Below are positions 46,201-54,660 of a stretch of DNA of 64,000 bases, one piece after another. The stretch comes from Crambe crambe. Lineage: Eukaryota; Porifera; Demospongiae; Poecilosclerida; Crambeidae. Within the stretch, counting starts at the first letter, position 1; every line of letters begins with the position of its first letter. Under the pieces are notes generated by a model that was not told the DNA's origin, did no database searches, and worked only from the letters and a program-made list of their open reading frames with translations. The DNA is taken from NCBI GenBank assembly GCA_963924555.1, contig OZ004592.1, forward strand, positions 3,224,001-3,288,000. Reading direction: 5' to 3'. A program made the position numbers and the translations under genes.

Positions 46201-49200
46201 GCCAGAGCTTAGGACATCCCTGGAAATTTATCAGAGAGCATGATCGCTCTCTATGTATGACCCTCTATAGGACTAATACAAATGAACTCAGAAAATAGTA
46301 AGTTGTAACTGCTATGACTGCTTACCCTGTCTTTTATGCTCATTCTTAATAAGAATGAGTATTTGGAGGCTGAAAGATTCAGCACAGAAGAACAATAAAA
46401 AAAAGTGCATTTTTCACGATTTCTTATTCTTCAGGTTCTTAATCAACAATAATGGCACGATTTGAAGGAAAATTGGGTCGTGCTATGGCTATGTTCTGTA
46501 TAAGAATATGAAGCATTTTACTTGTGTATCATCGGTTCAGCCTCTAGTTCACTCAGAAAAAAGCTACTCTCTTAGTACAGTCGACTATACAAAGATGTCA
46601 TTAACCATAATGCACGTATGTGTAACAAACGTGCTTAGATGCCATGACTCGATCTCTTCGAAGCTCTCAAACTAAAAGCCATTTCAGAACAAATTCAGCT
46701 CTAAGATAAGCCATTAGCACTATGGCTGTAAGGACAGTATGTGAAATTTGAATGGTAAGTAATGCTTGAGCTCATGAGCTGCCCGTGAGTTGTGCATTAT
46801 TTAGAAATAAAGCCGGCTGATCAAGCTGCTGAAGACTTTAATCTCATTAAATTGCTTGATTCTGATCCAACATTGCAACACAGAGCTTTAAATTTCATGA
46901 AGCAAGAACAGCTACAGTCACCTTGGCTCTCTCTCCCACTACCACTCTTATGAACTAGCTGGCTCTCTCTCCCACTAGCTACCACTCTTATGAACTTAAT
47001 GGTTACAGCTATTTAAATTAATTTGCATTTTAAAAAACAAACCAAAAAAATCATAATAATAATAATAGCAATAATAATAATGGCACTAACCACCTCCTGC
47101 GGAAAGAAATCACTAAAATAGTGGCGTAACAAGCAGGTATTATAAATGCAGAACTAATGACTTCCTGCAAAAAGAATCCCATAAAATAAAAGAAATAAGA
47201 CATCATAATATTAATACGCTCAAGGGACCAACGGTTCAATGGTCAATTTCTACATAATTAAATAAGTGCACACATACACATGCGTATCCCAATGCAAAGA
47301 AAGAAGATCAGCAGACATTGGAGAAAGACAATCAAAGCAGAGTGCTGACAGAAACAACGCCAGCAAGTCAAGAAAGTGCAGCAGAGCACTACAGTAAGCC
47401 TACAGACAGCAACAAACGAGGTGCCAAAGACTCAAGAAGAAGTTAAGAGGCTGCAGCAGAGAATCTGTTGAAAGGGAGAGAGATAAAAGACAAGCTGGAG
47501 AAAGATAAGGAGCTTACAGAAACAATGCCAGCCAGATACAGCATGTAGAGGAGAGAAATAAAGCCAGCCAGGCAGCGGCTGAAAGGGAGAGACAGTGACA
47601 AAAAAACTGCAGCAGAGGAAGAAGAGAGAAGCAGGGAGCTACTCCACCCAAGTCAAGAAGTTGCAGCAGGGAAGAAAAGACAAACAGGAGAGAGCTAGAG
47701 CAGAGGGGCTGACAAATGATGCAAGAAACTGCAACAGAGGGAGAGGAGAGAAGCAGGGAGCTGACAGAAGCGAGACAGATAAAGTCAAAAGGCTGTAGCA
47801 GAGAAGAGAAACTGAAAGGGAGATATAAAAGACAAACAGCAAAGTGGAGGAGGCACTGCCAGCCAAGTCAAGAAGCTGCAGCAGAAAAGCTAAAAGGAGA
47901 GAAGCAGAGAGCTGACAAAAAGGGTGCAGAGAGCCACTGAGAAAGAGAGTGAGAGAAGCAGAAGAGCAACATGCACAAACTGAAACTCAAGGGGAGAGAG
48001 GAAGAAAAAGGCAGAGAAGCAGGAGAGCAACACAGACTCAAACTGCAAGAGGCAGCGAAGAGCTAAGAAACAATGCAAGAGGCAAGCAGAAATCAGCAGC
48101 AATAATTAAACAAGAGGATAAATAAATGTATACATATTAAGGATCTTTCAAAAAGCGTATACGTAGTTAAAGCAATGCACTTTTAGCTGTACCTAGTCTG
48201 GCATTGCCGCCCCTTGTGCAAAAAGGGGTCGGCTACACCAGACTATTAGCTACCATCTTATCCAATATTAAATTGTATTTCAATTGATAATGCATGTGCT
48301 CAATATAGCTATAGCTGGCTAGCTGAATTCAGTACAACTAAACTAGCCTTAGTAAGTGTTGGCACTCTGAAATAGCAAAGGATGTATACCACTCTGTCTA
48401 TGGTCGAGCTAGACATCACCTGTAATTATTAAGGTCAAAGGTTCCCCACACTGGATTGGCTATCAGAGAATATGATAGTACTCTCTAAGTAGGGATGGCA
48501 CGGATCATCCCATTGGACTAATACTTAGTATTTTCCAGAATACTTCCCTCCTACAGTCAGAAGCAGAAGACAAAGCAGTATAATTTTACAGCAATTTCTA
48601 AAATTGCCGTTTTCATCTGATTGTTCATCATCATCATCAAACGACTTATTTCAAGGTTCATTCAAATACTATAATTTTTATACCACACTACACTACTCAA
48701 ATTGACTGCGCTATAATCCTTTACCTTTTGCTCGACATGTTCGAAATTAAGCGCATCATTTTCCAACTTGCTATCTTTCAATCAGACATTTTTATGTCCC
48801 ACCCCATACACGACTTTGACCTCACAACTGACTAGCAAATCTTTCCTTAGCTTTCTCTCTTAATGTTGGTCTCGATGCTAAGAGGGCACTAGTCAGGTTA
48901 TGAATCAAGCCTTGATGCACACAGTATATCAAGTAAGATATCAGTAAAGGCTTTAAAATATCAAAGTGCGCTAGCACTCTCTAAGTAGGGATGGTAGGTC
49001 AAAGGTCATAGGACTGTACAAACTAAAAACTCTTCTTCTCTTCTACCCTTACTCTACAGGTTCTCAGAAGGCTACAGTGAATTATTACATCAACAAAGAA
49101 GAGAGGAGAATGTTCAAAAAACAAAAAATTCATTCGCTAACATAAGAAAAAAAACGATGTCTAAAATTGACTCTTGTTCAATTTCTTTATAATAATAATA

Positions 49201-52200
49201 ATAATAATAATAATAAGGATAATAGATCAACACCTATAGTCATCAAAATTCTGTTTTGGCTATCTGTTAGAGCGGCACCTAGAGGCTGATCTTTTGCTAT
49301 TAGTTTTGATTAAGGCTCTACTTCACTATTCGAGCACTCGGAACACTATCTAATCTTTCTACGCCATTTTGAAGTGCATGTCAGTAGGGGCAGGGCTTAT
49401 GGGCGGAGCCACGTAAGCTTCAGTTCAGTAGCTCCTAACTAAGCTAGGTCTTCAGTTTAGCTAGCTATTTATTCTTATCTGATGATGTTCCAGTCACTCC
49501 TTGCTACATTGCAGTAGTACTTGGCTGTAGTGTAGTCAGCTCACTTCACCATGCCATGCACATGTCATTTACACTGATGTTGCTGTAAAGTTTTATATTA
49601 AATAATAGACAAAACTTAAATACTTAGCTAAATAAATTCCTGCATATTCCTACAAAAGAAAATTTATGTAGAGCTGGCTTTGTATAGATTGTAGTACTGT
49701 ACTGTAGCATCATGTCAAATATTAATAATCACTGCATACTCTCAGTTGAAGTGATGGTCAATACTGCCACCTTCAATTCTTTACTTACACAAACTTACTT
49801 TCAACTTTAAGGATTAAGAAAAAGAATAGAAACAAGTGAGCACAAAATTTCTTCTAAAGATTAAGTAGGGATAGCCTAAAATCTAGCTGGACTATATAAT
49901 GTACTGCAGCCTTGTATGAAAACAATCCCTACTTTTACAAGTGCCATGGCTAGCTATAGGCAGTGGATGTAAATGTAGGGATTGTTTTCATACGAGGCTG
50001 CAGTACATTATATAGCCCAGCTAGATTTTAGGCTATCCCTACTTAACCTTTTTATTTAGAAGAAATTTTTTGCACTCACTTGTTATACTTAGAATGGACC
50101 GTATTCATAGTCTAGATTTTAAATAACACACACCATATGTCCTGAGGCCGCTTTGGGTAATAGTGTACCTTGGGTATGCTACACAAGTTTAATTTTTTCT
50201 TAAAATAACACAACAAATAAAATTAAAAAAACACAGCTGCTATCCTATTTAGAAAGTTCATGTCATCAGTTCCAGCTACCTGCATACAAAAGTAAGTATT
50301 TTATATAGTAACTATAGATAGTTTTAGGAATGGAAAATGAGCCTACTAACCTTCCTTTTATCCCTGCACTAGAGTTGAGAGCAATGTAACTCCTTACTCA
50401 ATCACCACTGAGGGCCCAAGTTGCAAAGAACTACGCAACACTAACTAGGCAACTACGCAGGAGTGAAATTAATTGATCACTTCCTTGTTTTAACTGCAAA
50501 GGCGGGGTCTGTCTTGTATGATCACGAACTTGTTAATTACAATAACAGATGATTCCATGGGCTACAATCAAATTACTGATATGCTCTCTGACTGATATTT
50601 TTAAAATCATTTACTCCTTTTTTATCACTTAGTGCTGTCATATTTGCCATAGTGAATTGAGGTGATGTGTGTACTTCATTGATAGGCAGTAATTTGATTG
50701 TAGCCCATGGAATCATCTGTTATTGTAATTAACAAGTTCGTGATCATACAAGACAGACCCCGCCTTTGCAGTTAAAACAAGGAAGTGATCAATTAATTTC
50801 ACTCCTGCGTAGTTGCCTAGTTAGTGTTGCATAGTTCTTTGCAACTTGGGCCCTCAGTGGTGATTGAGTAAGAAGTTACATTGCTCTCAACTCTAGTGCA
50901 GGGATAAAAGGAAGGTTAGTTGTTAGTAGGCTCATTTTCCATTCCTAAAACTATCTATAGTTACTATATAAAATACCCCTGGCTTACTTTTGTATGCAGG
51001 TAGCTGGAACTGATGACATGAACTTTCTAAATAGGATAGCAGCTGTGTTTTTTTGATTTATTTTTGTTATTTTAAGAAAAAATTAAACTTGTGCAGCATA
51101 CCCAAGGTACACTATTACCCAAGGCGGCCTCAGGACATATGGTGTGCGTTATTTAAAATCTAGACTTATGAATACGGTCCATTAGGTCGATGGCAATCTT
51201 ATTATAAACTGTATACGTAGATAGCATTAGTCCTTCCAGATCAGATTCATTTCGGCTCATACAATAAACCTCCAATATGTGAACTTTAACTGGATCACAG
51301 CATCCAGTTGACTATAATAAAATAATAGAGCATTACATCAAAAAGGTGAGGAACAAGTAAAGGAAAAAAATTCTAAATAAAAAGATGCCTGTGTGTGGTT
51401 CAAAAAGTTCAGCAACAAGAGAGAGTGAACTTCACCCTTACCCATCACAAATATTACCAAGCTACAAGCTACTTTACTCCCTTTATATCTCATCTTGGCC
51501 TGTCATGGGAGTGAAGTAGGAATAGTTAGCTCATAGCTTGGTAATATTGGTGATGGGTAAGGGGTTACTTGACTGAAGTTCACTCTCTCTTGTTACTGAA
51601 CTTTTTTTGAACCGCACAGCCATCCCTGCTTTTCTTTCATTTTTCCTTAATTTTATTGAATGGCAGGAATATACACTGACCATCCAGTGACTGTTTACAA
51701 CTCCCAGATTTCTCTAGCCATAAATTATTACATACATATGACCGTATTGAAGGTTAACTTCAACCACTGATAGTATAAAATTGATTTTGACACAACATAT
51801 CTGATTAACAGTACACTTGATAAGTTAACTACATCAGATGAATGACTCTCAATATTAACTCCTAGTTTCTGGGTCTTTTTTTATGCCTGAACAAAAATTA
51901 AGGCCAGGGTCAAATGGATATTATAACAAGCCTTTAAGCAGTATCCCTATAAGCACTATCTCATTTATGGTTGCTCCTCAAACTTTCTCCTGTCATGATT
52001 ATTCATTTGTTGCCCTGCAAAATAGCCAGGATTATTTTATTGATGATCAGGTGCTATTTGTACCCTGCAAAATGATTTCCATTTGCACAACCCCTATTTC
52101 AATGTACATGCAGGATAAAAGATTGTTTTTGACAAGTACAGGCACAAGGCTAAAAACGCTTACTTCAATAATTCCAAGATTGCTAATACTATGTCATTAA

Positions 52201-54406
52201 CATAGCAAAAGCCGGAAGCCTCACTCTTCTTGGCATGATGAAGTCCACCAGCCCAATTAACAGCTATGTCTGTTTCTTGTTTGTTTAACTTCACTGCACC
52301 AGCTAAGAGGACAGGACATTTAAAAAATAGCTGAGATGTTAGAGAATTAATATAATATGTACCTATTGATCCTCCAGCAGATAGCTGACAAAACTCATAC
52401 ATTCCATCAAATACAGGACAGTCTTCTCCTACATTGACTACAATAAATATACACATAGTATACAGAGTCTTTGAATGAAAAGCACTGAAGTGCTACCCGC
52501 AGTGCATGCATAAAGCAATTGTTAATAAAAAGTCTGCATTACACACAGCTGACTGTGCATGTAAATTGCTGATTAACTGTTTACTTACATCGCTGCATCA
52601 GCTTAGTATAGTCATTGACATTATCGGGACGAATGTTTCGAAGAAATCGAATGTATTCATCACTGTGGTAACGAGTAATCTCTTCATACTGTGCTGCATG
52701 AGGACGCTAAAAGGGAATAGATAACAGTGGGGCTTTACAACATTGATAAAAAGAGAGATGTCTATTTTTTGGGGTTAATTCAACGAGCTGACTCTCAGGT
52801 CATGACTCATTGAAAATTAATCCCATGGTATATTTCATTACAGCCGCCTGGCTGGAACCTAGCAAAATGAGCCTTTCAGCTCCAAAAGCTATAAGAATAC
52901 TTTATTTGTTCACTCGCTTGCTGGACATTGGCCTACATCATTCTGTGGTAACAAATAGTGATAGGGATGACTGATTAAACAAGTTTGTCTGTTCATCGGT
53001 AGTAGAGCTTGTGTTGTCTAGCTAGAGCTCAACAACTAATGCGCATGCATGCACGTGCTTGATAAGCATCATCATGCATCATTGCGCATGCTACTAATAA
53101 GACGTACATACCATAGATAGTCGCCTTTGGCACTGTGCCTCAGCACTCTGGTGCCAAGGCAAAAAGAGCTAAAACAAGCAAGGATGAAGTCAGAGTGGAA
53201 TCACCAAATACCCACACATAACCCCATCCATTCAGCCTCAGTTCCAGCTTTTAAACCAGTTATCCCTACATTATACATAGCTTTGGCACCAAAGTCCCAA
53301 GGTGCAGTAGCACACTATGCACTACATGACACTCGCAGATAAAAATGGAGAGTGGGCCCTCCCTGTATATTCTTTAAGAAATGCTAGCCAATTAAAAACA
53401 GTAGAGACAACAGAAACCAAGAACTAGTGGATAAGAAGACATGCAATGAATAGCAGTAACAAATATACCTAAATTTGTGTATCCAGGCAAGAGTTGGTGA
53501 GGGGAGCATTTTGTACTCTGGTCAAGAAACCTTTTGTACTGAGCATGCTCATATAAGTCCATGCACATATTACCAACACAATTAGAGCTTTGCTTGCCCA
53601 TTATTGGTGCTGTACCATATTATACAACTGTACACAACTATACAAGCACACTTTGCACAGAATTTCAATTATAATTTTAGCTTCTTGGGTCCTACATTCA
53701 TCAGCAAGACAATTCTATAAGTGTAGACTCAGACAGTAAGTTTCTAGCAAGCGTATTCCATACACCAGCAGAAAAGAAATTAGTTTCATGAACTATTACT
53801 AGCTAACTTATTTCTTCGAGTGAACACACTGATGATCATTAAAAAATATGATTGTACATACATGTAATGTGTGGTGCCTTGAAACTGTACTAAATTGGAA
53901 TGTAATATCAACCAGATCCTTCTGCTTTTTTGAGATAAACACACAAAATTACAGTGGAGGAACAGGGTTCTGCCCAGGATTCTTGAGCGGTGGTCAAAAT
54001 TTCCCACAAGGGGTGTCTGGATGACAAAACCATTAATACAGCTAAGTATAGTGAGAATGGCCACTGTTAACTAGTGAGGGCAGAACCCTGGAGGATGAAG
54101 CAACCAAAGAACAAGAAATCAGCTGAATACTGTCATCTAGAATGGCAGCATACCTAACATGTGTATACCTATTGACATATCTTACATATATTTCCATCTT
54201 TCGATACAGCCCATAATTGAGAAGAAGATTGTGTGTCATACGAATACGATGGGGCTTCATCGGATGTCCTTGGCCATAATAATAATTGCCAATATCACCT
54301 ACAGCATAGCTATATATAATAACTAGATAGCTAGGTAGTATAATTTAAACGTACCATCATAATAATAACACATATGACGCTTCCCTCCCTGGTATAATGT
54401 AGCCAT
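31135..54406 (-). CDS. HDAC1: Histone deacetylase 1/2 (class I HDAC), complete, 12 coding exons
   Basis: Zinc-dependent lysine deacetylase of nuclear corepressor complexes (the Sin3, NuRD and CoREST type in other animals). The coding exons are 54406-54355, 54298-54186, 52706-52589, 52437-52363, 52302-52164, 45808-45667, 42073-41872, 35887-35747, 35658-35491, 35056-34991, 31834-31595 and 31274-31135. Every junction has GT/AG and compatible phase, giving 1596 nt (531 codons plus TAA). The start [20 protein letters not shown] precedes the family block [20 protein letters not shown]. Catalytic residues are all present: HH at about 141-142, zinc ligands D177, H179 and D265, the transition-state tyrosine Y304 in GGGGYTIRN, and R271. 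Vertebrate HDAC1/2 are about 482-488 aa; the extra length is in an acidic, low-complexity tail. HDAC1 and HDAC2 are a vertebrate duplication, so this is probably the single pre-duplication gene. It reads as intact despite large transposon-filled introns. Confidence 0.96.
31595..31834 (-). CDS. HDAC1: HDAC1/2 exon 11 (acidic tail)
   Basis: Acceptor ttgttag|AATATC and donor AAAG|gtaaca. It encodes [20 protein letters not shown] and then a Pro/Ser-rich stretch. The DKRIS...EYSDSEDEG motif is the HDAC1/2 tail signature with casein-kinase-like acidic serines. Confidence 0.9.
32305..33140 (+). pseudogene. pogo-like DDE transposase fragment in an HDAC intron
   Basis: Fragments in different frames: [20 protein letters not shown] with [20 protein letters not shown] (N-terminal DNA-binding region), [10 protein letters not shown] (first catalytic D block), [20 protein letters not shown] then AGKT and a FPKGF match at 32690-32815. 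[11 protein letters not shown] at 33116-33150 corresponds to the LFQPLDLTVN motif. Stops and frameshifts interrupt it throughout and the third-acid segment lies in a local duplication (32934-33189). It is non-functional. Confidence 0.7.
32934..33189 (+). repeat. Tandem duplication, two units of about 128 bp
   Basis: The segment beginning AACCCCAGATTGTAAATAAT and ending near GTATCGAAGCAGCTTGAAA is present twice in a row with small indels. It lies inside the pogo-like pseudogene and duplicates its LLQPL region. Confidence 0.85.
33200..34980. other. HDAC intron 10, no confirmed gene
   Basis: An open stretch at 34310-34441 ([20 protein letters not shown] then [15 protein letters not shown]) ends at a donor-like G|gtgagc but has no ATG in frame. 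It could be a transposon ORF scrap. The rest has no recognisable feature. Confidence 0.35.
34991..35056 (-). CDS. HDAC1: HDAC1/2 exon 10
   Basis: A 66-bp exon with acceptor ttag|CTATACC and donor GTC|gtgagt. It encodes [20 protein letters not shown], matching the PEDA...DPDKRIS region at the domain/tail border. Confidence 0.9.
35491..35658 (-). CDS. HDAC1: HDAC1/2 exon 9
   Basis: Acceptor cttctag|AACTTCC and donor CAAG|gtatta. It encodes [20 protein letters not shown], then a stretch ending in PHAPSVQMQ, the end of the class I catalytic domain. Confidence 0.95.
35747..35887 (-). CDS. HDAC1: HDAC1/2 exon 8 (catalytic tyrosine)
   Basis: Acceptor tgtacag|GTCATG and donor AATG|gtacat. It encodes [20 protein letters not shown] then [20 protein letters not shown]. 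The tyrosine of GGGGYT stabilises the reaction intermediate in class I HDACs. Confidence 0.96.
36150..37064 (+). mobile_element. PH-1 element, full-length copy (palindrome head, hairpin tail)
   Basis: Starts ACAAGTAAGG, followed within 33 bp by the box AAGTAGGGATGGCTGTG. An approximately 290-bp imperfect palindrome (36170-36440) follows, with arms around GTTCAGCAACAAGAGAGTGA. A non-coding body of about 580 bp comes next. The 3' end is ATCCCTACTTAGAGAGTACT then ATTGTGCTCTCT, a 9-bp-stem hairpin at 37041-37062 followed by GATA. It sits in an HDAC intron and has no ORF, so it must be mobilised in trans. Confidence 0.75.
37070..38090. other. HDAC intron, no clear feature
   Basis: No open frame of note and no repeat shared with other parts of the window. 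Confidence 0.45.
38095..38445 (+). repeat. Uninterrupted copy of the repeat that hosts PH-3
   Basis: AGTGGGTGGGGCTGAGCAAT through AGAGCCCCCTTAA. It represents the pre-insertion form of 43455-44985 and lets the PH-3 insertion point be placed to within a few tens of bases. Confidence 0.7.
38740..39745 (-). mobile_element. PH-1 element, near-complete copy (minus orientation)
   Basis: The hairpin tail TATCAGAGAGTACGATAGTA then CTCTCTAAGTAGGG is at 38740-38775. The shared body runs to about 39500 and includes AATGAATCTGATTTGGAAGG. The palindromic head (39530-39730) carries ACTATTCCTACTTCACT and its reverse complement. The outermost ACTTGT is lost. Confidence 0.75.
40035..40200. mobile_element. 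Palindromic MITE, about 165 bp
   Basis: TTAGACAGCGAGACCGAGGG ATCTAAGTTATTTAGACACC pairs with the right half. The centre is CCCGAGCGAAGCGAGGGTGC. GC-rich compared with its intron surroundings. Confidence 0.8.
40640..40785 (+). repeat. Tandem duplication, about 75-bp unit
   Basis: AATACTTTTTTCACATCT... to ...CATAAACAAGATAATGCCTA is present twice with minor differences. It is followed by a small palindrome GTAGGTTTTCTAAGAAACCT AC. Confidence 0.8.
41110..41405. mobile_element. Foldback element, about 295 bp
   Basis: ATTGGGTTTTGCAACATTTT and AACGTTGCAAAACCCAATAT are inverted. Inside, CCCCTGGCCCCTGACATC pairs with GATGTCAGGGGCCTGGGG. Confidence 0.75.
41872..42073 (-). CDS. HDAC1: HDAC1/2 exon 7 (third zinc ligand)
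   Basis: Acceptor tgtacag|GATGTAGG and donor AAGG|gtaagt. It encodes a 67-residue block including [20 protein letters not shown] and [20 protein letters not shown]. The Asp of CGADS is the third Zn ligand, and the Arg six residues later is the inositol-phosphate/acetate-channel Arg position. Confidence 0.96.
42453..43110 (-). mobile_element. PH-1-related element, degenerate
   Basis: A weakened hairpin end (AATCAGAGACTACGATAGAG) is at 42451-42470. The PH-1 body follows (GTCAGCAACTCC, CAACCTACAATGTGGCAGAC, ATCAATAAAGGCC). The far end has ACAAAGTGAGTGCAAAAAAT at 43075-43094 without a long palindrome. Confidence 0.55.
43455..44985 (+). repeat. Repeat interrupted by the PH-3 element
   Basis: Flanks 43455-43680 (ATAGTGGGTGGGG ... 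TCAGCGCTTTCAGCAGTTCA) and 44800-44985 (CTAGTCTCTCAGTAACTGCC ... GGAGCCCCCTTAA) match a continuous copy at 38095-38445, which has no element between the halves. Confidence 0.75.
43682..44697 (+). mobile_element. PH-3 element, full-length copy
   Basis: Starts ACAAGTGAGAGTAAAAACAT. The palindromic head of about 410 bp (43690-44090) has arms with GTAGGCTGGAGTACATGACT and GCTCTGCTAACTGTCA. The body carries two copies of a segment with GGTACCAAGATCGTAGATAT and a short (ATT)n. The tail is GCCTACATAGAGAGTGCTAC then CGCACACGCTGATA. It has inserted into another repeat (see 43455-44985). Confidence 0.8.
44990..47280. other. HDAC intron around exon 6, little recognised
   Basis: Apart from exon 6 (45667-45808), this holds a PH-1 tail scrap at 46235-46300 (TATCAGAGAGCATGATCGCT), an FB-like scrap near 46640-46740 and an (AAT)n at 47050-47080. 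Confidence 0.45.
45667..45808 (-). CDS. HDAC1: HDAC1/2 exon 6 (zinc ligands)
   Basis: Acceptor tggtag|GTATCA and donor CTCAAG|gtaaat. It encodes [20 protein letters not shown] then [20 protein letters not shown]. The DIDIHHGDG motif carries the Zn-binding Asp and His. Confidence 0.96.
47285..48110. repeat. Purine-rich degenerate minisatellite, about 825 bp
   Basis: Imperfect repeats of a unit of roughly 50-75 bp built from GAAGCTGCAGCAGAGAAG, AAAGGGAGAGA, CAGGAGAGCA and GCTGACAGAA. The plus strand is almost entirely A/G with scattered C. Several frames are open for 60-75 codons and would encode Lys/Glu/Gln-rich coiled-coil-like peptides, a by-product of composition rather than a gene. Confidence 0.7.
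48961..50083 (-). mobile_element. PH-2 element, full-length copy nested in a PH-1 element
   Basis: Reverse complement of the 27754-28820 element over its whole length. The tail hairpin is at 48961-48990, the body includes an (AAT)n run near 49190, and the palindromic head at 49835-50083 ends in CACTTGT. It interrupts a PH-1 body. Confidence 0.8.
50095..51181. repeat. Giant palindrome: two arms of about 480 bp, 110-bp spacer
   Basis: The left arm 50095-50577 and right arm 50688-51181 are near-perfect inverted copies (left start TGGACCGTATTCATAGTCTA; right end ...ATGAATACGGTCCA). The spacer holds ATGCTCTCTGACTGATATTT. A single-arm relative is at 14507-15083. Confidence 0.9.
52164..52302 (-). 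CDS. HDAC1: HDAC1/2 exon 5 (catalytic histidine pair)
   Basis: Acceptor ctcttag|CTGGTG and donor TTGAA|gtaagc (phase 2). It encodes [20 protein letters not shown] and [17 protein letters not shown]. The HH pair corresponds to H140/H141 of human HDAC1. A 6.4-kb repeat-filled intron follows. Confidence 0.96.
52363..52437 (-). CDS. HDAC1: HDAC1/2 exon 4
   Basis: Acceptor ttgtag|TCAATG and donor ATAG|gtacat. It encodes [20 protein letters not shown] then GGSI, the segment preceding the catalytic histidines. Confidence 0.95.
52589..52706 (-). CDS. HDAC1: HDAC1/2 exon 3
   Basis: Acceptor ccttttag|CGTCCT and donor CGAT|gtaagt (phase 1). It encodes [20 protein letters not shown] and [19 protein letters not shown], matching the HDAC1 segment around YHSDDYIKFLRSIRPDN. 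Confidence 0.95.
52810..54185. other. HDAC intron 2, small inverted repeats only
   Basis: An inverted pair GGGTTCTGCCC / GGGCAGAACCC at 53967-54095 flanks about 100 bp. CAGTAGCACAC and GTGCCTCAGCAC blocks near 53130-53310 may be the ends of another small element. No gene. Confidence 0.4.
54186..54298 (-). CDS. HDAC1: HDAC1/2 exon 2
   Basis: Acceptor ctgtag|GTGATATT and donor TAT|gtaag. It encodes [20 protein letters not shown] and then [18 protein letters not shown], one of the most conserved HDAC1/2 blocks. Confidence 0.96.
54355..54406 (-). CDS. HDAC1: HDAC1/2 exon 1 (start codon)
   Basis: The ATG is at 54406-54404 and the exon ends in phase 1 at donor GATG|gtacgt. It encodes 17 residues ending in CYYYD, the conserved start of the deacetylase domain. 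The following intron is only 56 bp. Confidence 0.92.
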
Positions 54407-54528
54407 TACATCAGCAGTAGCTAGCTAGCTCGCTGCGAATCCGAATAGCACCGGCCTAGCATGGGCTTTTGCACCGGCTTTTTTCACGGATAAATAGAAG
54501 ACATTGTAAAGGTCAAAGGTTAATAGTC
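54407..54528. promoter_or_regulatory. Shared HDAC1/2-PREB bidirectional promoter, 122 bp between start codons
   Basis: The two divergent ATGs leave 122 bp for both promoters and 5'UTRs. The stretch is more GC-rich than its surroundings and contains GCACCGGC twice (54448-54455 and 54471-54478). A nuclear-receptor-like DR1 motif, AGGTCA-A-AGGTTA, lies at 54510-54522, six bases before the PREB ATG. No strong TATA box is evident; GATAAATA at about 54489 is a weak candidate. Confidence 0.7.
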
Positions 54529-54660
54529 ATGGCTGAGGAAATAAAGGAAGATTTGTTTTTGTGTAATTTTCCTCTATATACTATAGTTTCACTTGGTGAT
54601 GGAGAATTTTCAGTAGCTGGAGGAGGTGGTCAAGCTAGGACAGGTGTTCCCAATGCAATA
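54529..54660 (+). CDS. PREB: PREB exon 1
   Basis: The ATG at 54529 is followed by 44 codons to donor GCAATA|gtgaga. An open frame runs past the donor, but that extension enters a transposon terminal repeat at 54685 and is not part of the gene. Confidence 0.85.

Larger units (their letters stand above)
48461..51645 (-). mobile_element. PH-1 element split by two later insertions
   Basis: The tail half is 48461-48958 (hairpin TATCAGAGAATATGATAGTA, body ending GGCTTTAAAA). The head half is 51182-51645 (body from TTAGGTCGATGGCAATC, palindrome 51360-51640). Aligned with the copy at 38740-39745, the missing join falls where a PH-2 element (48961-50083) and a giant palindrome (50095-51181) now lie. 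Confidence 0.75.

Noticed and set aside
46833..46960. Open stretch [20 protein letters not shown]... after an acceptor-like site on the plus strand
   Set aside because: No donor, no recognisable family and no partner exon. It is probably chance or a transposon scrap inside the HDAC intron.
47595..48102. Several overlapping open frames on both strands in the purine-rich tract
   Set aside because: All frames are open because of composition. The peptides are low complexity on both strands, and the DNA is a degenerate minisatellite.
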